A stretch of DNA of 64,000 nucleotides from Paraburkholderia sp. (lineage in GTDB: Bacteria > Pseudomonadota > Gammaproteobacteria > Burkholderiales > Burkholderiaceae): the NCBI GenBank assembly GCA_004322045.1, contig SCRN01000043.1, positions 248,001 to 312,000 on the forward strand, written 5' to 3'. The number at the start of each line of letters is the position of its first letter. Within the stretch, counting starts at the first letter, position 1. The notes under the pieces were generated by a model. That model had not been told where the DNA came from. It saw only the letters and a program-made list of their open reading frames with translations, and searched no databases. Positions 46,238 to 53,840 of this stretch are shown in pieces. Both the position numbers and the translations under genes were made by a program.

Positions 46238-48163
46238 GTGACGCGCCGTCTCCTTGTCGTTCTCGCGCTCGCGGCGGCGCTCGTCGCGGTGTGCGCCGCC
46301 ACATGGCGTCTCGCTTGGCTGCGCGGGATCGACGCCCTTCAGCAGCAAGCCGCCGTGCGGGCCGACCGCACGGTCATAGCGCTGGGCGACACGCTCGAGC
46401 GCTATGAATCGCTTTCCTACCTCGTCGCGAGTCACCCGGTTGTCGGGGAAGCGCTCGAAACGGGCGCCACCGACGCCATCGCCCGCGCCAACCGCTACCT
46501 GACGGACGCGAACGCGCACGCGCACGCCGATGTCACCTACATCATCCGCGCCGACGGCCTTTGCCTTTCGGCGAGCAACTGGGACCGCCCCGATAGCTTC
46601 GCCGGTTCGCAGTACCGGTTTCGGCCGTATTTCGTCGATGCAATGGGCGGGCGCATCGGCCGCTTCTTCGGTATCGGCACGGTGTCGCACGTGCCTGGCT
46701 ACTACATTTCCCAGCCCGTCTATCGCGGCGGCCGAATCGTGGGCGCGGCGGTCCTCAAGCTCAATCTCGAATGGTTTCCGGGCACCGATGCGAACGAGCC
46801 GGTTTTCGTCGTCGATAAGCATGGCGTGATCTTCCTGTCGTCCGTGCCCGCGTGGAAATACCGCGCGGTGCGCGACTTGCCGCGCGAAGTGGCGGCCGCG
46901 ATCGAGGAAACGCGCCAATACGCTCAACAGCCGATCGCAAAGCTGCCGATCACGCCCGTGCGCGCGCTCAATGCTTCCGATGCGCACGTCGTGCGGGTTG
47001 GCGCCAAGCGCTTTTCTCCCTATTACCTGCTCACGCAGCGCCGCCTTGGCTCACCCGAATGGCAGTTGATGACGCTCGCGCCCGTGGACTCGGTGCTCGA
47101 CGATGCGCGCAATACGACCGCCGCCGTCGGCTTCGGCTTCGTTTCGCTTTGCTTGCTCGCGTTCTACTGGCGCATGCGGCGCGCGCGTCTGGGCGAGATG
47201 ATGAAGGGACGGGCGTTGCTGCAAAAGGCGTATGCGGAACTGAACCAGCGGGTCGAGGAACGCACGGCCGATTTATCGGCGGCCAATGCTCAACTGCAGA
47301 CCGAGGTGGCCGAGCGCACGCGCGCGGAGAACGAGTTGCGCGCCGCCCACGCGGAGCTGCTTCAAACCAGCAAGCTCGCTGCGCTGGGCCAGATGGCCGC
47401 CGGCATTACGCACGAACTGAATCAACCGTTGAGCGCGCTGCGCACGTTTTCCGACAACACGCGCGTGCTGATCGAGCGCGGGGCGCTCGCCGATGCGCGC
47501 GAGAACTTGGAGGCGATCGGCGCACTGACCGACCGCATGGGAAAGATCACGAATCAGCTCAAGCTGTTCGTTGGCCGTGCGCAGACGCACAATGCGCGCT
47601 CGCCCGTGGTGCGAGCGCTGCGCAATACGCTGCAATTGCTGCAGAAGCGGTTGCAGCGTATTGCCGTCGAGGTTCGAATCCGTGAGGTTCCGTCCTTGGG
47701 CGAGCGAGCAACGCAGCATGCGCCCGCCGAGGCGGGGCGTTATCGGCCACTGGATCCGGCGGTGGACGACATGTCCCTCGTGGCCTATTGCGACGATCTG
47801 CGGCTCGAGCAGGCGCTCATCAATCTGGTCGGCAATGCGCTCGACGCGCTCGAGACTGTCGACGAACCGCATCTTTCGATCGACATCGATGTCGGCACGG
47901 ACGCGTTGGCGATCGTCGTACGCGACAATGGCCCAGGCATTCCCGCCGATGTCCTGCCCCGACTTTTCGAGCCATTCTTTACGACGAAGGGAATGGGCAA
48001 GGGCCTCGGGCTCGGTTTGGCAATCGCTTCGTCGATCGCGCGCGATTGCGGCGGCTCGCTGAGCGCCTACACCGAAACGGGCGGGGGCGCCGCGTTCGTG
48101 CTGACCTTGCGTCGCGCGAATGTAGCCGCGACGACGCTGCCCGATGCGGCGCCCTCGCGCTAG
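46238..48163 (+). CDS. dctB: C4-dicarboxylate sensor histidine kinase DctB
   Basis: A 641-residue sensor kinase from the GTG at 46238. The first transmembrane helix is at 5-24 and the second at about 294-311. Between them is a periplasmic double-PAS-type sensor (about 30-290: DRTVIALGDTLERYESLSYL, ADGLCLSASNWDRPDSF, PVYRGGRIVGAAVLKL). A coiled coil (about 320-375) leads to the H-box ITHELNQPLSA with phospho-acceptor His392, then an ATPase domain with NALDAL, DNGPGIP and GMGKGLGLGLAIA. AGGA lies 10 bp upstream of the start. It activates DctD. Confidence 0.93.
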   Translation: MTRRLLVVLALAAALVAVCAATWRLAWLRGIDALQQQAAVRADRTVIALGDTLERYESLSYLVASHPVVGEALETGATDAIARANRYLTDANAHAHADVTYIIRADGLCLSASNWDRPDSFAGSQYRFRPYFVDAMGGRIGRFFGIGTVSHVPGYYISQPVYRGGRIVGAAVLKLNLEWFPGTDANEPVFVVDKHGVIFLSSVPAWKYRAVRDLPREVAAAIEETRQYAQQPIAKLPITPVRALNASDAHVVRVGAKRFSPYYLLTQRRLGSPEWQLMTLAPVDSVLDDARNTTAAVGFGFVSLCLLAFYWRMRRARLGEMMKGRALLQKAYAELNQRVEERTADLSAANAQLQTEVAERTRAENELRAAHAELLQTSKLAALGQMAAGITHELNQPLSALRTFSDNTRVLIERGALADARENLEAIGALTDRMGKITNQLKLFVGRAQTHNARSPVVRALRNTLQLLQKRLQRIAVEVRIREVPSLGERATQHAPAEAGRYRPLDPAVDDMSLVAYCDDLRLEQALINLVGNALDALETVDEPHLSIDIDVGTDALAIVVRDNGPGIPADVLPRLFEPFFTTKGMGKGLGLGLAIASSIARDCGGSLSAYTETGGGAAFVLTLRRANVAATTLPDAAPSR

Positions 48164-48212
48164 CGCCGCGTTCGCTTTGCCCGCTCCGAATTTTCCAATT
48201 TCCATCACCGAC

Positions 48213-49592
48213 ATGAACGCGACGGCGACGACAGACAATCCCCAGGTCATCTTCATCGAAGACGACGAACTCGTTCGCCGCGCCAGCGTGCAGAGCCTGC
48301 AGTTGGCGGGGTTCGCCGTCAGCGGCTACGGCTCGGTGGAGGCCGCGCGCCGCGTGTTGGACGCATCGGGAGTCGAATTCGAGGGGGCGATCGTCAGCGA
48401 TGTTCGGCTGCCCGGCGCGAGCGGGCTCGAGTTGCTCGCGCACTGTCGCGAGCATGCGCCCGACGTGCCCGTGATCCTCGTGACCGGGCACGGCGACATT
48501 TCCATGGCCGTGCAGGCGATGCGCGAAGGCGCTTACGATTTCGTCGAAAAGCCGTTTGCCGCGGAACGGCTGGTGGACACGGTGCGGCGCGCCCTCGAGC
48601 GGCGGCGCCTTCTGCTGGAAAACGTCGCGCTGCGCCGCGAACTGGCCGGCCGCGATGCGCTCGTGCCGCGCATCATCGGCCGCAGCGCCGCCATCGAGGC
48701 GGTGCGTCGCTTGATCGTGAACGTCGCGCCAACCGACGCATCGGTCCTCATCATCGGCGATACGGGCGCCGGCAAAGAACTCGTTGCGCGCAGTCTGCAC
48801 GAGCTTTCGCCGCGCAGCGCCAAGCCGTTCGTCGCGGTCAATTGCGGCGCCCTGCCCGAGGCGATGTTCGAATCCGAGATGTTCGGCAGCGAGCCCGGCG
48901 CATTCACCGGCGCTACGAAGCGCCGCATCGGCAAGCTCGAATACGCGTCGGGCGGCACCGTGTTTCTCGACGAAATCGAAAGCATGCCGCTGGCGCTGCA
49001 AGTGAAGTTGCTGCGCGTCTTGCAAGAGGGTGCGCTCGAGCGTCTGGGCTCGAATCAGCCCATTCGGGTCGACTTGCGCGTGGTGGCGGCCGCCAAGGGT
49101 GATATGCAGGCGCTGGTGGCCTCAGGGGTGTTCCGCCGAGACTTGCTCTATCGGCTCAATGTCGTGACGATCGAGTTGCCGCCGCTGGCGGAACGCCGCG
49201 AGGACATCGTGCCGTTGATCGAGCACTTCGTGCTCGAGGCCGCGGTGCGCTACGACCGCCCCGCGCCGGTGTTGACGGCGCGTCAGCGCGCCGAACTGAT
49301 GGCGCGGGATTGGCCGGGCAACGTGCGGGAGCTGCGCAACGCGGCGGATCGGCTCGTGCTCGGCATCGAGCGCGCATCGAGCGGCCCGGGCAGTGACGCC
49401 GCGCCGGGGCATTCGCTCAAGGAGCAGGTCGAACGATTCGAGCGAGCGGCGATTGCCGAAGCGCTGGCGCGGCACGGCGGCGCGGTGCCGGCGGCCGCCG
49501 ACGAACTGCAGATCGGCAAGGCGACGCTCTACGAGAAGATCAAACGATATGGCCTCGCCGAGCGGGGCGACGCCGGGAAGGAAGGCGGCTGA
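48213..49592 (+). CDS. dctD: C4-dicarboxylate response regulator DctD (NtrC family)
   Basis: A 459-residue sigma-54 activator. The receiver domain has phospho-acceptor Asp63 (SDVRLPG). The AAA+ domain has Walker A GDTGAGKE (182-189) and the sigma-54-contacting GAFTGA loop (229-234), followed by VFLDEIESM and RRDLLYRL. The C-terminus is a Fis-type helix-turn-helix (GGAVPAAADELQIGKATLYE). The start at 48213, MNATATTDNPQVIFIEDDE, is chosen over an upstream frame that runs into dctB. Works with DctB to switch on dctA. Confidence 0.94.
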   Translation: MNATATTDNPQVIFIEDDELVRRASVQSLQLAGFAVSGYGSVEAARRVLDASGVEFEGAIVSDVRLPGASGLELLAHCREHAPDVPVILVTGHGDISMAVQAMREGAYDFVEKPFAAERLVDTVRRALERRRLLLENVALRRELAGRDALVPRIIGRSAAIEAVRRLIVNVAPTDASVLIIGDTGAGKELVARSLHELSPRSAKPFVAVNCGALPEAMFESEMFGSEPGAFTGATKRRIGKLEYASGGTVFLDEIESMPLALQVKLLRVLQEGALERLGSNQPIRVDLRVVAAAKGDMQALVASGVFRRDLLYRLNVVTIELPPLAERREDIVPLIEHFVLEAAVRYDRPAPVLTARQRAELMARDWPGNVRELRNAADRLVLGIERASSGPGSDAAPGHSLKEQVERFERAAIAEALARHGGAVPAAADELQIGKATLYEKIKRYGLAERGDAGKEGG

Positions 49593-49702
49593 CGCGCGGG
49601 GCCGGCTTTTGGGGTGGCGTGCGCAGAGACAGTGGCGACTTTGACTGCGGGCCGGCGCTTTCCGCGGGCGGTTGCTGGCCCAGGCCCCGCATGCGAAGCG
49701 GT

Positions 49703-50233
49703 TTATGCCGAGCCGAGCGCCTTTTGCAGCAGCTGGTCGAGTTCGGCGAACTGCGGCTCGCCGACGTAGCGCTTGAGGATCGTCCCGTTCTTGTCGACGA
49801 CGAAGGTGGTCGGCGTCATCTGGACGTTGCCGAACACCTTGGCGGCGCTGCCGTCGTCCATTGCGACCTTGAACGGCAGTTGACGCGTTTGCGTGTAATT
49901 GACGACGTACATCGGTGCGTCGTACTTCATCGCCACGGCGACGAATTCGAGGCCGCGCCCCTTGAAGCGGTTGTAGGTATCGACCATCTGCGGCATTTCC
50001 TTGATGCAGGTCTCGCAGTCGGTCGCCCAGAAATTCACGAGGTAGACCTTGCCCTTCAAATCGCTGGTCGACAGCTTTTGCCCCGACAGCAACGTAAACG
50101 TAGCATCGGGCACGTGCTGGCTGCTGCCGAACGTGAAGTAGCCGGCGACGGCAATGGCGGCGGCTGCGGCGGCGAACGCGACGTAACGCAGTGCGCCCGA
50201 GCGGCGGGCGGAGGAAGCGGGAGTTTGGCTCAT
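49703..50233 (-). CDS. TlpA/ResA-like membrane-anchored thioredoxin
   Basis: A 176-residue protein with an N-terminal membrane anchor (about 14-36, Ala-rich), then a thioredoxin domain: YLVNFWATDCETCIKEMPQM with Cys73 and Cys76, and the cis-Pro region MTPTTFVVDKNG. It is probably periplasmic and a reductant for cytochrome c maturation or similar thiol repair. It is convergent with dctD (110 bp, no clear terminator). The start at 50233 is chosen over a longer Arg-rich frame. Confidence 0.85.
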   Translation of the reverse strand: MSQTPASSARRSGALRYVAFAAAAAAIAVAGYFTFGSSQHVPDATFTLLSGQKLSTSDLKGKVYLVNFWATDCETCIKEMPQMVDTYNRFKGRGLEFVAVAMKYDAPMYVVNYTQTRQLPFKVAMDDGSAAKVFGNVQMTPTTFVVDKNGTILKRYVGEPQFAELDQLLQKALGSA

Positions 50234-50448
50234 GAGTACGACCTCGTGCGGGTGATCGCGGCCCGTTGCATACAAAATGCCGGAACGGAGGCGGTAAAAG
50301 GCGCGATTTGGCGCCGCTATTTTAGCCTTATTTGCAGAATGCGGCAGGCGGGCCGTTCGGATCGGCGCACGGGCGCAGCGTAGCGTGGCGAACCGATGAC
50401 GGATAATGCTGGTTTGTTCATCTGCGCGCTTCGGACACCTCATCATCT

Positions 50449-51039
50449 ATGCGTTTTCCTTTCTCCGGCCGGCTCGTGGGCTTACGGCCGATTTTCTCGC
50501 GCCCGCGCATGCCGTTCGCCGGGCTCGCCGCGATGGCGTGCATTGCGCTCGCTTCGGCTTGTTCACCGGCTTACAACTGGCGTACGGTCACCGATGCGGC
50601 CGAAGGCTATGCGATCGATTTGCCGGCAAAGCCGACCGTCGACGAGCGGCGTGTCGAGATGGCCGGCAACGCGCTGCCGATGCATGTCCGCGCAGCGCAC
50701 ACGCAAGGCGCCGTCTTCGCGATCGCCGCGATCGATTTGCCTCGTGACGATGCGCGCCTGCGCGAGTCCGTCGTCGAGACCTTACGCAGTGCGCTGGCGC
50801 GCAACGTGAGCGCATCGCCCATCGAGCGCCCCGTGCAAGTGCCGTTGCAGACCGGGGCGGGCATTGCGGGGATCGAGCTCGTTGTCACGGGGGCCGCCGG
50901 GGAGGCGCACGAGCAACGGACTATTCACGCATGGATCGTGGGTAGCGGCAGGCATGTCTATCAGGCGGCCATCGTCGCTGCGCACGTGCCGCCACAGGAG
51001 CAGGTCGATCAGTTCTTCGGCTCGTTCAAGCTCCAGTAA
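50449..51039 (+). CDS. Hypothetical lipoprotein-like exported protein
   Basis: A 196-residue protein with a Leu/Ala signal region and lipobox ALASAC (Cys38). The mature part contains VTDAAEGYAIDLPAKPTVDE, QRTIHAWIVGSGRHVYQAAI and QVDQFFGSFKL. The overall pattern (short exported protein ending in a strand after a QFFGSF helix) is common for uncharacterised proteobacterial lipoproteins. No family is recognised. An ATG at 50509 (MPFAGLAAMA) could be the true start, giving a more compact signal peptide. It is divergent from the thioredoxin gene. Confidence 0.65.
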   Translation: MRFPFSGRLVGLRPIFSRPRMPFAGLAAMACIALASACSPAYNWRTVTDAAEGYAIDLPAKPTVDERRVEMAGNALPMHVRAAHTQGAVFAIAAIDLPRDDARLRESVVETLRSALARNVSASPIERPVQVPLQTGAGIAGIELVVTGAAGEAHEQRTIHAWIVGSGRHVYQAAIVAAHVPPQEQVDQFFGSFKLQ

Positions 51040-51162
51040 AAAAAAATCGTGGGGGTCTGCGACATATTGTCCCTTTAGAGCGACGCGGCCGATCCCCTAT
51101 TCGAATGAAGGTTCCGCGGCAGGAGACGCCGCTAACGCACGGATTTTTCGCCGGTTTTCGCG

Positions 51163-51185
51163 CTATCCACAGATGATGTGGATAA
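51163..51185. promoter_or_regulatory. Inverted pair of DnaA-box-like sequences
   Basis: CTATCCACA (51163-51171, 8 of 9 to TTATCCACA) faces a perfect box on the minus strand, seen on the plus strand as TGTGGATAA (51177-51185). Five bases separate them. No dnaA or dnaN gene is nearby, so this is more likely a regulatory or titration site than an origin. Confidence 0.5.
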
Positions 51186-51389
51186 CTCTGTTGAGAACTA
51201 CCCGTCGCTGATGCGCTCAAGCCCGCCGGACGGGGCTTGCGTGGTGGCGCGTCGCGCTCGAGGATTCTTAAATATCGTTAAGAATCAATGTACTGGAATG
51301 GCAGCTTTGCGAGACGCCTGCAAACGATCGTTTGGCGGTATCGAAGGCGGCAATGTGTATAAGTCAAGTCTTGACAGCGTTTTTTTGCT

Positions 51390-51431
51390 TCAACCGGCCG
51401 GAAAGACGCGGCGGTATTGAATTGCTTCGGC
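51390..51431 (-). pseudogene. Remnant copy of the comM/yifB 3' end
   Basis: Read on the minus strand this 42-bp piece encodes AEAIQYRRVFPAG and a stop, versus AEAIQYRRVFAPN and a stop at the true comM end (51513-51554). The first ten residues are identical and the third-position differences are synonymous, so it derives from coding sequence. It lies 81 bp beyond the real stop. Upstream similarity fades quickly. Confidence 0.75.
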
Positions 51432-51512
51432 GGTTTGGCCCGCGTGCGGCGTGATTTGGCACCTAGACTCCGGTGTCCAACAGTTCGCCGAGTTCATCAC
51501 GACGGCCTTTTG

Positions 51513-53117
51513 TCAGTTGGGCGCAAAGACGCGCCGATACTGAATTGCTTCGGCGATATGCGACGCATCTGGCACGTCGGCATCTGCGAGATCGGCGATC
51601 GAGCGCGCTACCTTCAAGACGCGGTAATAGGCGCGAGCGGACCAGCCAAACCGCTCGCATGCTTCCCGCAGCAACAACTCGCCCGCCGCGCCGGGGCGAC
51701 AGGACTCGTCTGCCTCGCGGCCGCTCAGTTCGCGGTTTGTTTTGCCTTGCCGACGTTGCTGCCGTTGGCGCGCGGCGGCGACGCGCCGCGCTATAACGGC
51801 GCTCGGCTCGCCGGTTTCGTCGGCCCTCGAGGACAGCTCTGCCGGGGTCAACGCGGGCAGTTCGATCTGGATGTCGATGCGGTCGAGCAACGGTCCTGAC
51901 AGCTTGCGCAGATAGCGTGCGGTCACTTCGGGCGTGCATCTGCAACGGCCGGCCGGATCGCCGCGCCAACCGCAGGGGCACGGGTTCATTGCCGCGACGA
52001 GTTGGCACGCCGCCGGGAAGTCCGCCTGCAGAGCCGCCCGGGAGATGGTGATCTTGCCCGCCTCGAGCGGTTCGCGCAGTGTTTCAAGCACATGGCGATC
52101 GAATTCCGGTAGTTCGTCGAGGAATAGGACGCCCAGGTGCGCGAGCGTGATTTCGCCTGGCCGCGGTGGATTGCGACCGCCCACGAGTGCGGCGGCGCTC
52201 GACGAATGGTGCGGCGCCCGGAATGGCCGCTGCCGCCACTGAGCCGGAGAAAAGCCGATGGCGCTCGCCGACAGTAGCGCAGCGGATGCCAGCGCCTCTT
52301 CGTCCGTCATCGGTGGCAACAGACCGGGCAGCCGGGCCGCAAGCATCGACTTGCCGGCGCCCGGCGGGCCGACCATCAGGACGTGATGCCCCCCGGCGGC
52401 CGCCACTTCGAGCGCGCGACGCGCGCCTTGCTGGCCGATCACGTCGGCTAGGTCCGGTGATGCAGCGTGCGAGGCGGTGCGCTCCGGCGTCGCCGAAGCC
52501 ACAGGCACGAGCCGCGCATCACGTTCGCCGCATAAATGCGCGCACAACTCGGGCAGGCCGGTCGCACCGAATACCGCGACGCCTGGGACGAGTGCCGCTT
52601 CGGGGGCGCTCGGCGCCGGTAGATACAGTTCGGGCAGTTCGGTAGGCGGTATCGAACCGCAGGCCGCGTCGTCGCGGATTGCCGTGCCCTCGTGCGCGAT
52701 GCTCGGCGAGGTGGCGCGGCCGCTCCGTGCGGTCCCGCACGCCATGGCGAACGCACCGCGCATGGGCCGCAGCGCCCCTGTCAGCGAGAGTTCGCCGGCG
52801 AACTCTCGTTCGCCGAGGGCGGCTGCGGGAATCTGGGCGCTGGCGGCCAGAATGCCCAGTGCAATCGGTAGATCGAAGCGGCCCGATTCCTTCGGCAGAT
52901 CGGCCGGCGCTAAATTCACGGTAATGCGGCGGACCGGAAAGTCGAAGCTGCAGTTCTGCAAGGCGGCGCGCACACGTTCGCGGCTTTCGCGCACTTCGAG
53001 ATCGGGCAAGCCGACGATCGAAAACGAAGGCAGCCCATTGGCAAGATGAACTTCGACGGTAACTTCGGGCGCACGACCGGCGGCCGGCGCGCGCGAGCGC
53101 ACTACGGCTAGCGACAT
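51513..53117 (-). CDS. comM: ComM/YifB Mg-chelatase-like AAA+ ATPase
   Basis: A 534-residue hexameric helicase-type ATPase that promotes branch migration during natural transformation. An N-terminal chelatase-I/LonC-like domain (about 1-200: SLAVVRSRAPAAG, SIVGLPDLEVRESRERVRAA) precedes the AAA+ core with Walker A GPPGAGKS (about 257-264) and FLDELPEF, and a Cys-rich zinc-like loop MNPCPCGWRG...RCRC. The C-terminus ends AEAIQYRRVFAPN. Normally it lies close to ubiK in Burkholderiales; here a phosphatase gene and about 720 bp of non-coding DNA intervene. Confidence 0.92.
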   Translation of the reverse strand: MSLAVVRSRAPAAGRAPEVTVEVHLANGLPSFSIVGLPDLEVRESRERVRAALQNCSFDFPVRRITVNLAPADLPKESGRFDLPIALGILAASAQIPAAALGEREFAGELSLTGALRPMRGAFAMACGTARSGRATSPSIAHEGTAIRDDAACGSIPPTELPELYLPAPSAPEAALVPGVAVFGATGLPELCAHLCGERDARLVPVASATPERTASHAASPDLADVIGQQGARRALEVAAAGGHHVLMVGPPGAGKSMLAARLPGLLPPMTDEEALASAALLSASAIGFSPAQWRQRPFRAPHHSSSAAALVGGRNPPRPGEITLAHLGVLFLDELPEFDRHVLETLREPLEAGKITISRAALQADFPAACQLVAAMNPCPCGWRGDPAGRCRCTPEVTARYLRKLSGPLLDRIDIQIELPALTPAELSSRADETGEPSAVIARRVAAARQRQQRRQGKTNRELSGREADESCRPGAAGELLLREACERFGWSARAYYRVLKVARSIADLADADVPDASHIAEAIQYRRVFAPN

Positions 53118-53840
53118 AGGTTCTCCTGCAAGCTGGGCGGGTGAGCACTGTAGCGCACGGCCCGCAGGGCCACTAGCGTTGAGCCGCAGCGTTAGCCGTT
53201 CGGTCTAGCGGACGGGTGTTCACGTGAATCTGGCTTTGACACTCACGCTGACGGGCGGCAACGTGCCAACGGATAGTCGGCCTAATTTCATCGCGAAACC
53301 AACTCCGCTCTAAAACGAAGGTGTCACCGTATCGAGATACAGACGGCGCGGGTCCCTTATTGACTCCCAACGCGCGGCAGCCGCGAAAATGACCACCGTT
53401 CAGAGCACCGTTTTGCGTGACGATGGCTACGGAGCGATGGTCCGAGATGAGGCGGTGCTTGAGCTATACGCTCGTAAACCAAGGGCAGAACTGTTTTCCG
53501 TGATCCCCAAAGGGGACGTTTCACCGGCGAAACTCGCCCAGAGTCAAGCGCAGAAAAAGGAAAGGCCGCTCGAGAGCGGCCCAAAAATCGACTGAATTTG
53601 CTCGCCCGGGTAACGAACAGCTGATCCGGCGCCCCAGCAAATCCAATGGTGTTATCGTAAATGTTCCTCGCGCCTTGCGCAACCGCCACCGATTCCCCGG
53701 GACGGTTCGGTCATGCAGCCAGAGGGGCCGAACTTCCCAGCCGGTCATCTTTCCGAATTAGTATTACTTTTCTCAAAATCTTCATACACGCCCCCTACCA
53801 TCCGGTGTTTTCAAGTACTGAAACACATCGGGGGTATCTC
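53118..53840. other. Non-coding region between comM and the phosphatase gene
   Basis: About 720 bp, lower in GC than the genes around. It contains one hairpin (GGCCGCTC at 53564-53571 pairing with GAGCGGCC at 53574-53581, flanked by A-rich and T-rich runs, so possibly a bidirectional terminator) and the phosphatase leader. A 68-codon plus frame (53389-53595) and a 110-codon minus frame (53357-53689) cover each other, match nothing I know and read through the hairpin; neither is called. Degenerate mobile DNA is possible. Confidence 0.5.

Larger units (their letters stand above)
51040..51512. other. Intergenic region, about 470 bp
   Basis: A 9-A homopolymer (51038-51046) spans the stop of the lipoprotein gene. 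The region then holds two inverted DnaA-box-like sites (51163-51185) and a degenerate second copy of the comM tail (51390-51431). GC is visibly lower than in neighbouring genes. An 80-codon plus-strand frame (51178-51420) spans this and is judged non-coding. Confidence 0.6.

Noticed and set aside
47660-47700. GGTTCGAATCC-like sequence resembling a tRNA T-loop
   Set aside because: Lies within the intact dctB frame and no acceptor or anticodon stem can be folded around it.
53389-53595. 68-codon ORF in the comM-phosphatase gap
   Set aside because: No ribosome-binding site, no family, and it reads through a terminator-like hairpin.
53690-53770. Pho box upstream of the acid phosphatase
   Set aside because: Two GGTCAT hexamers are present, but far from the 11-bp spacing of a Pho box.
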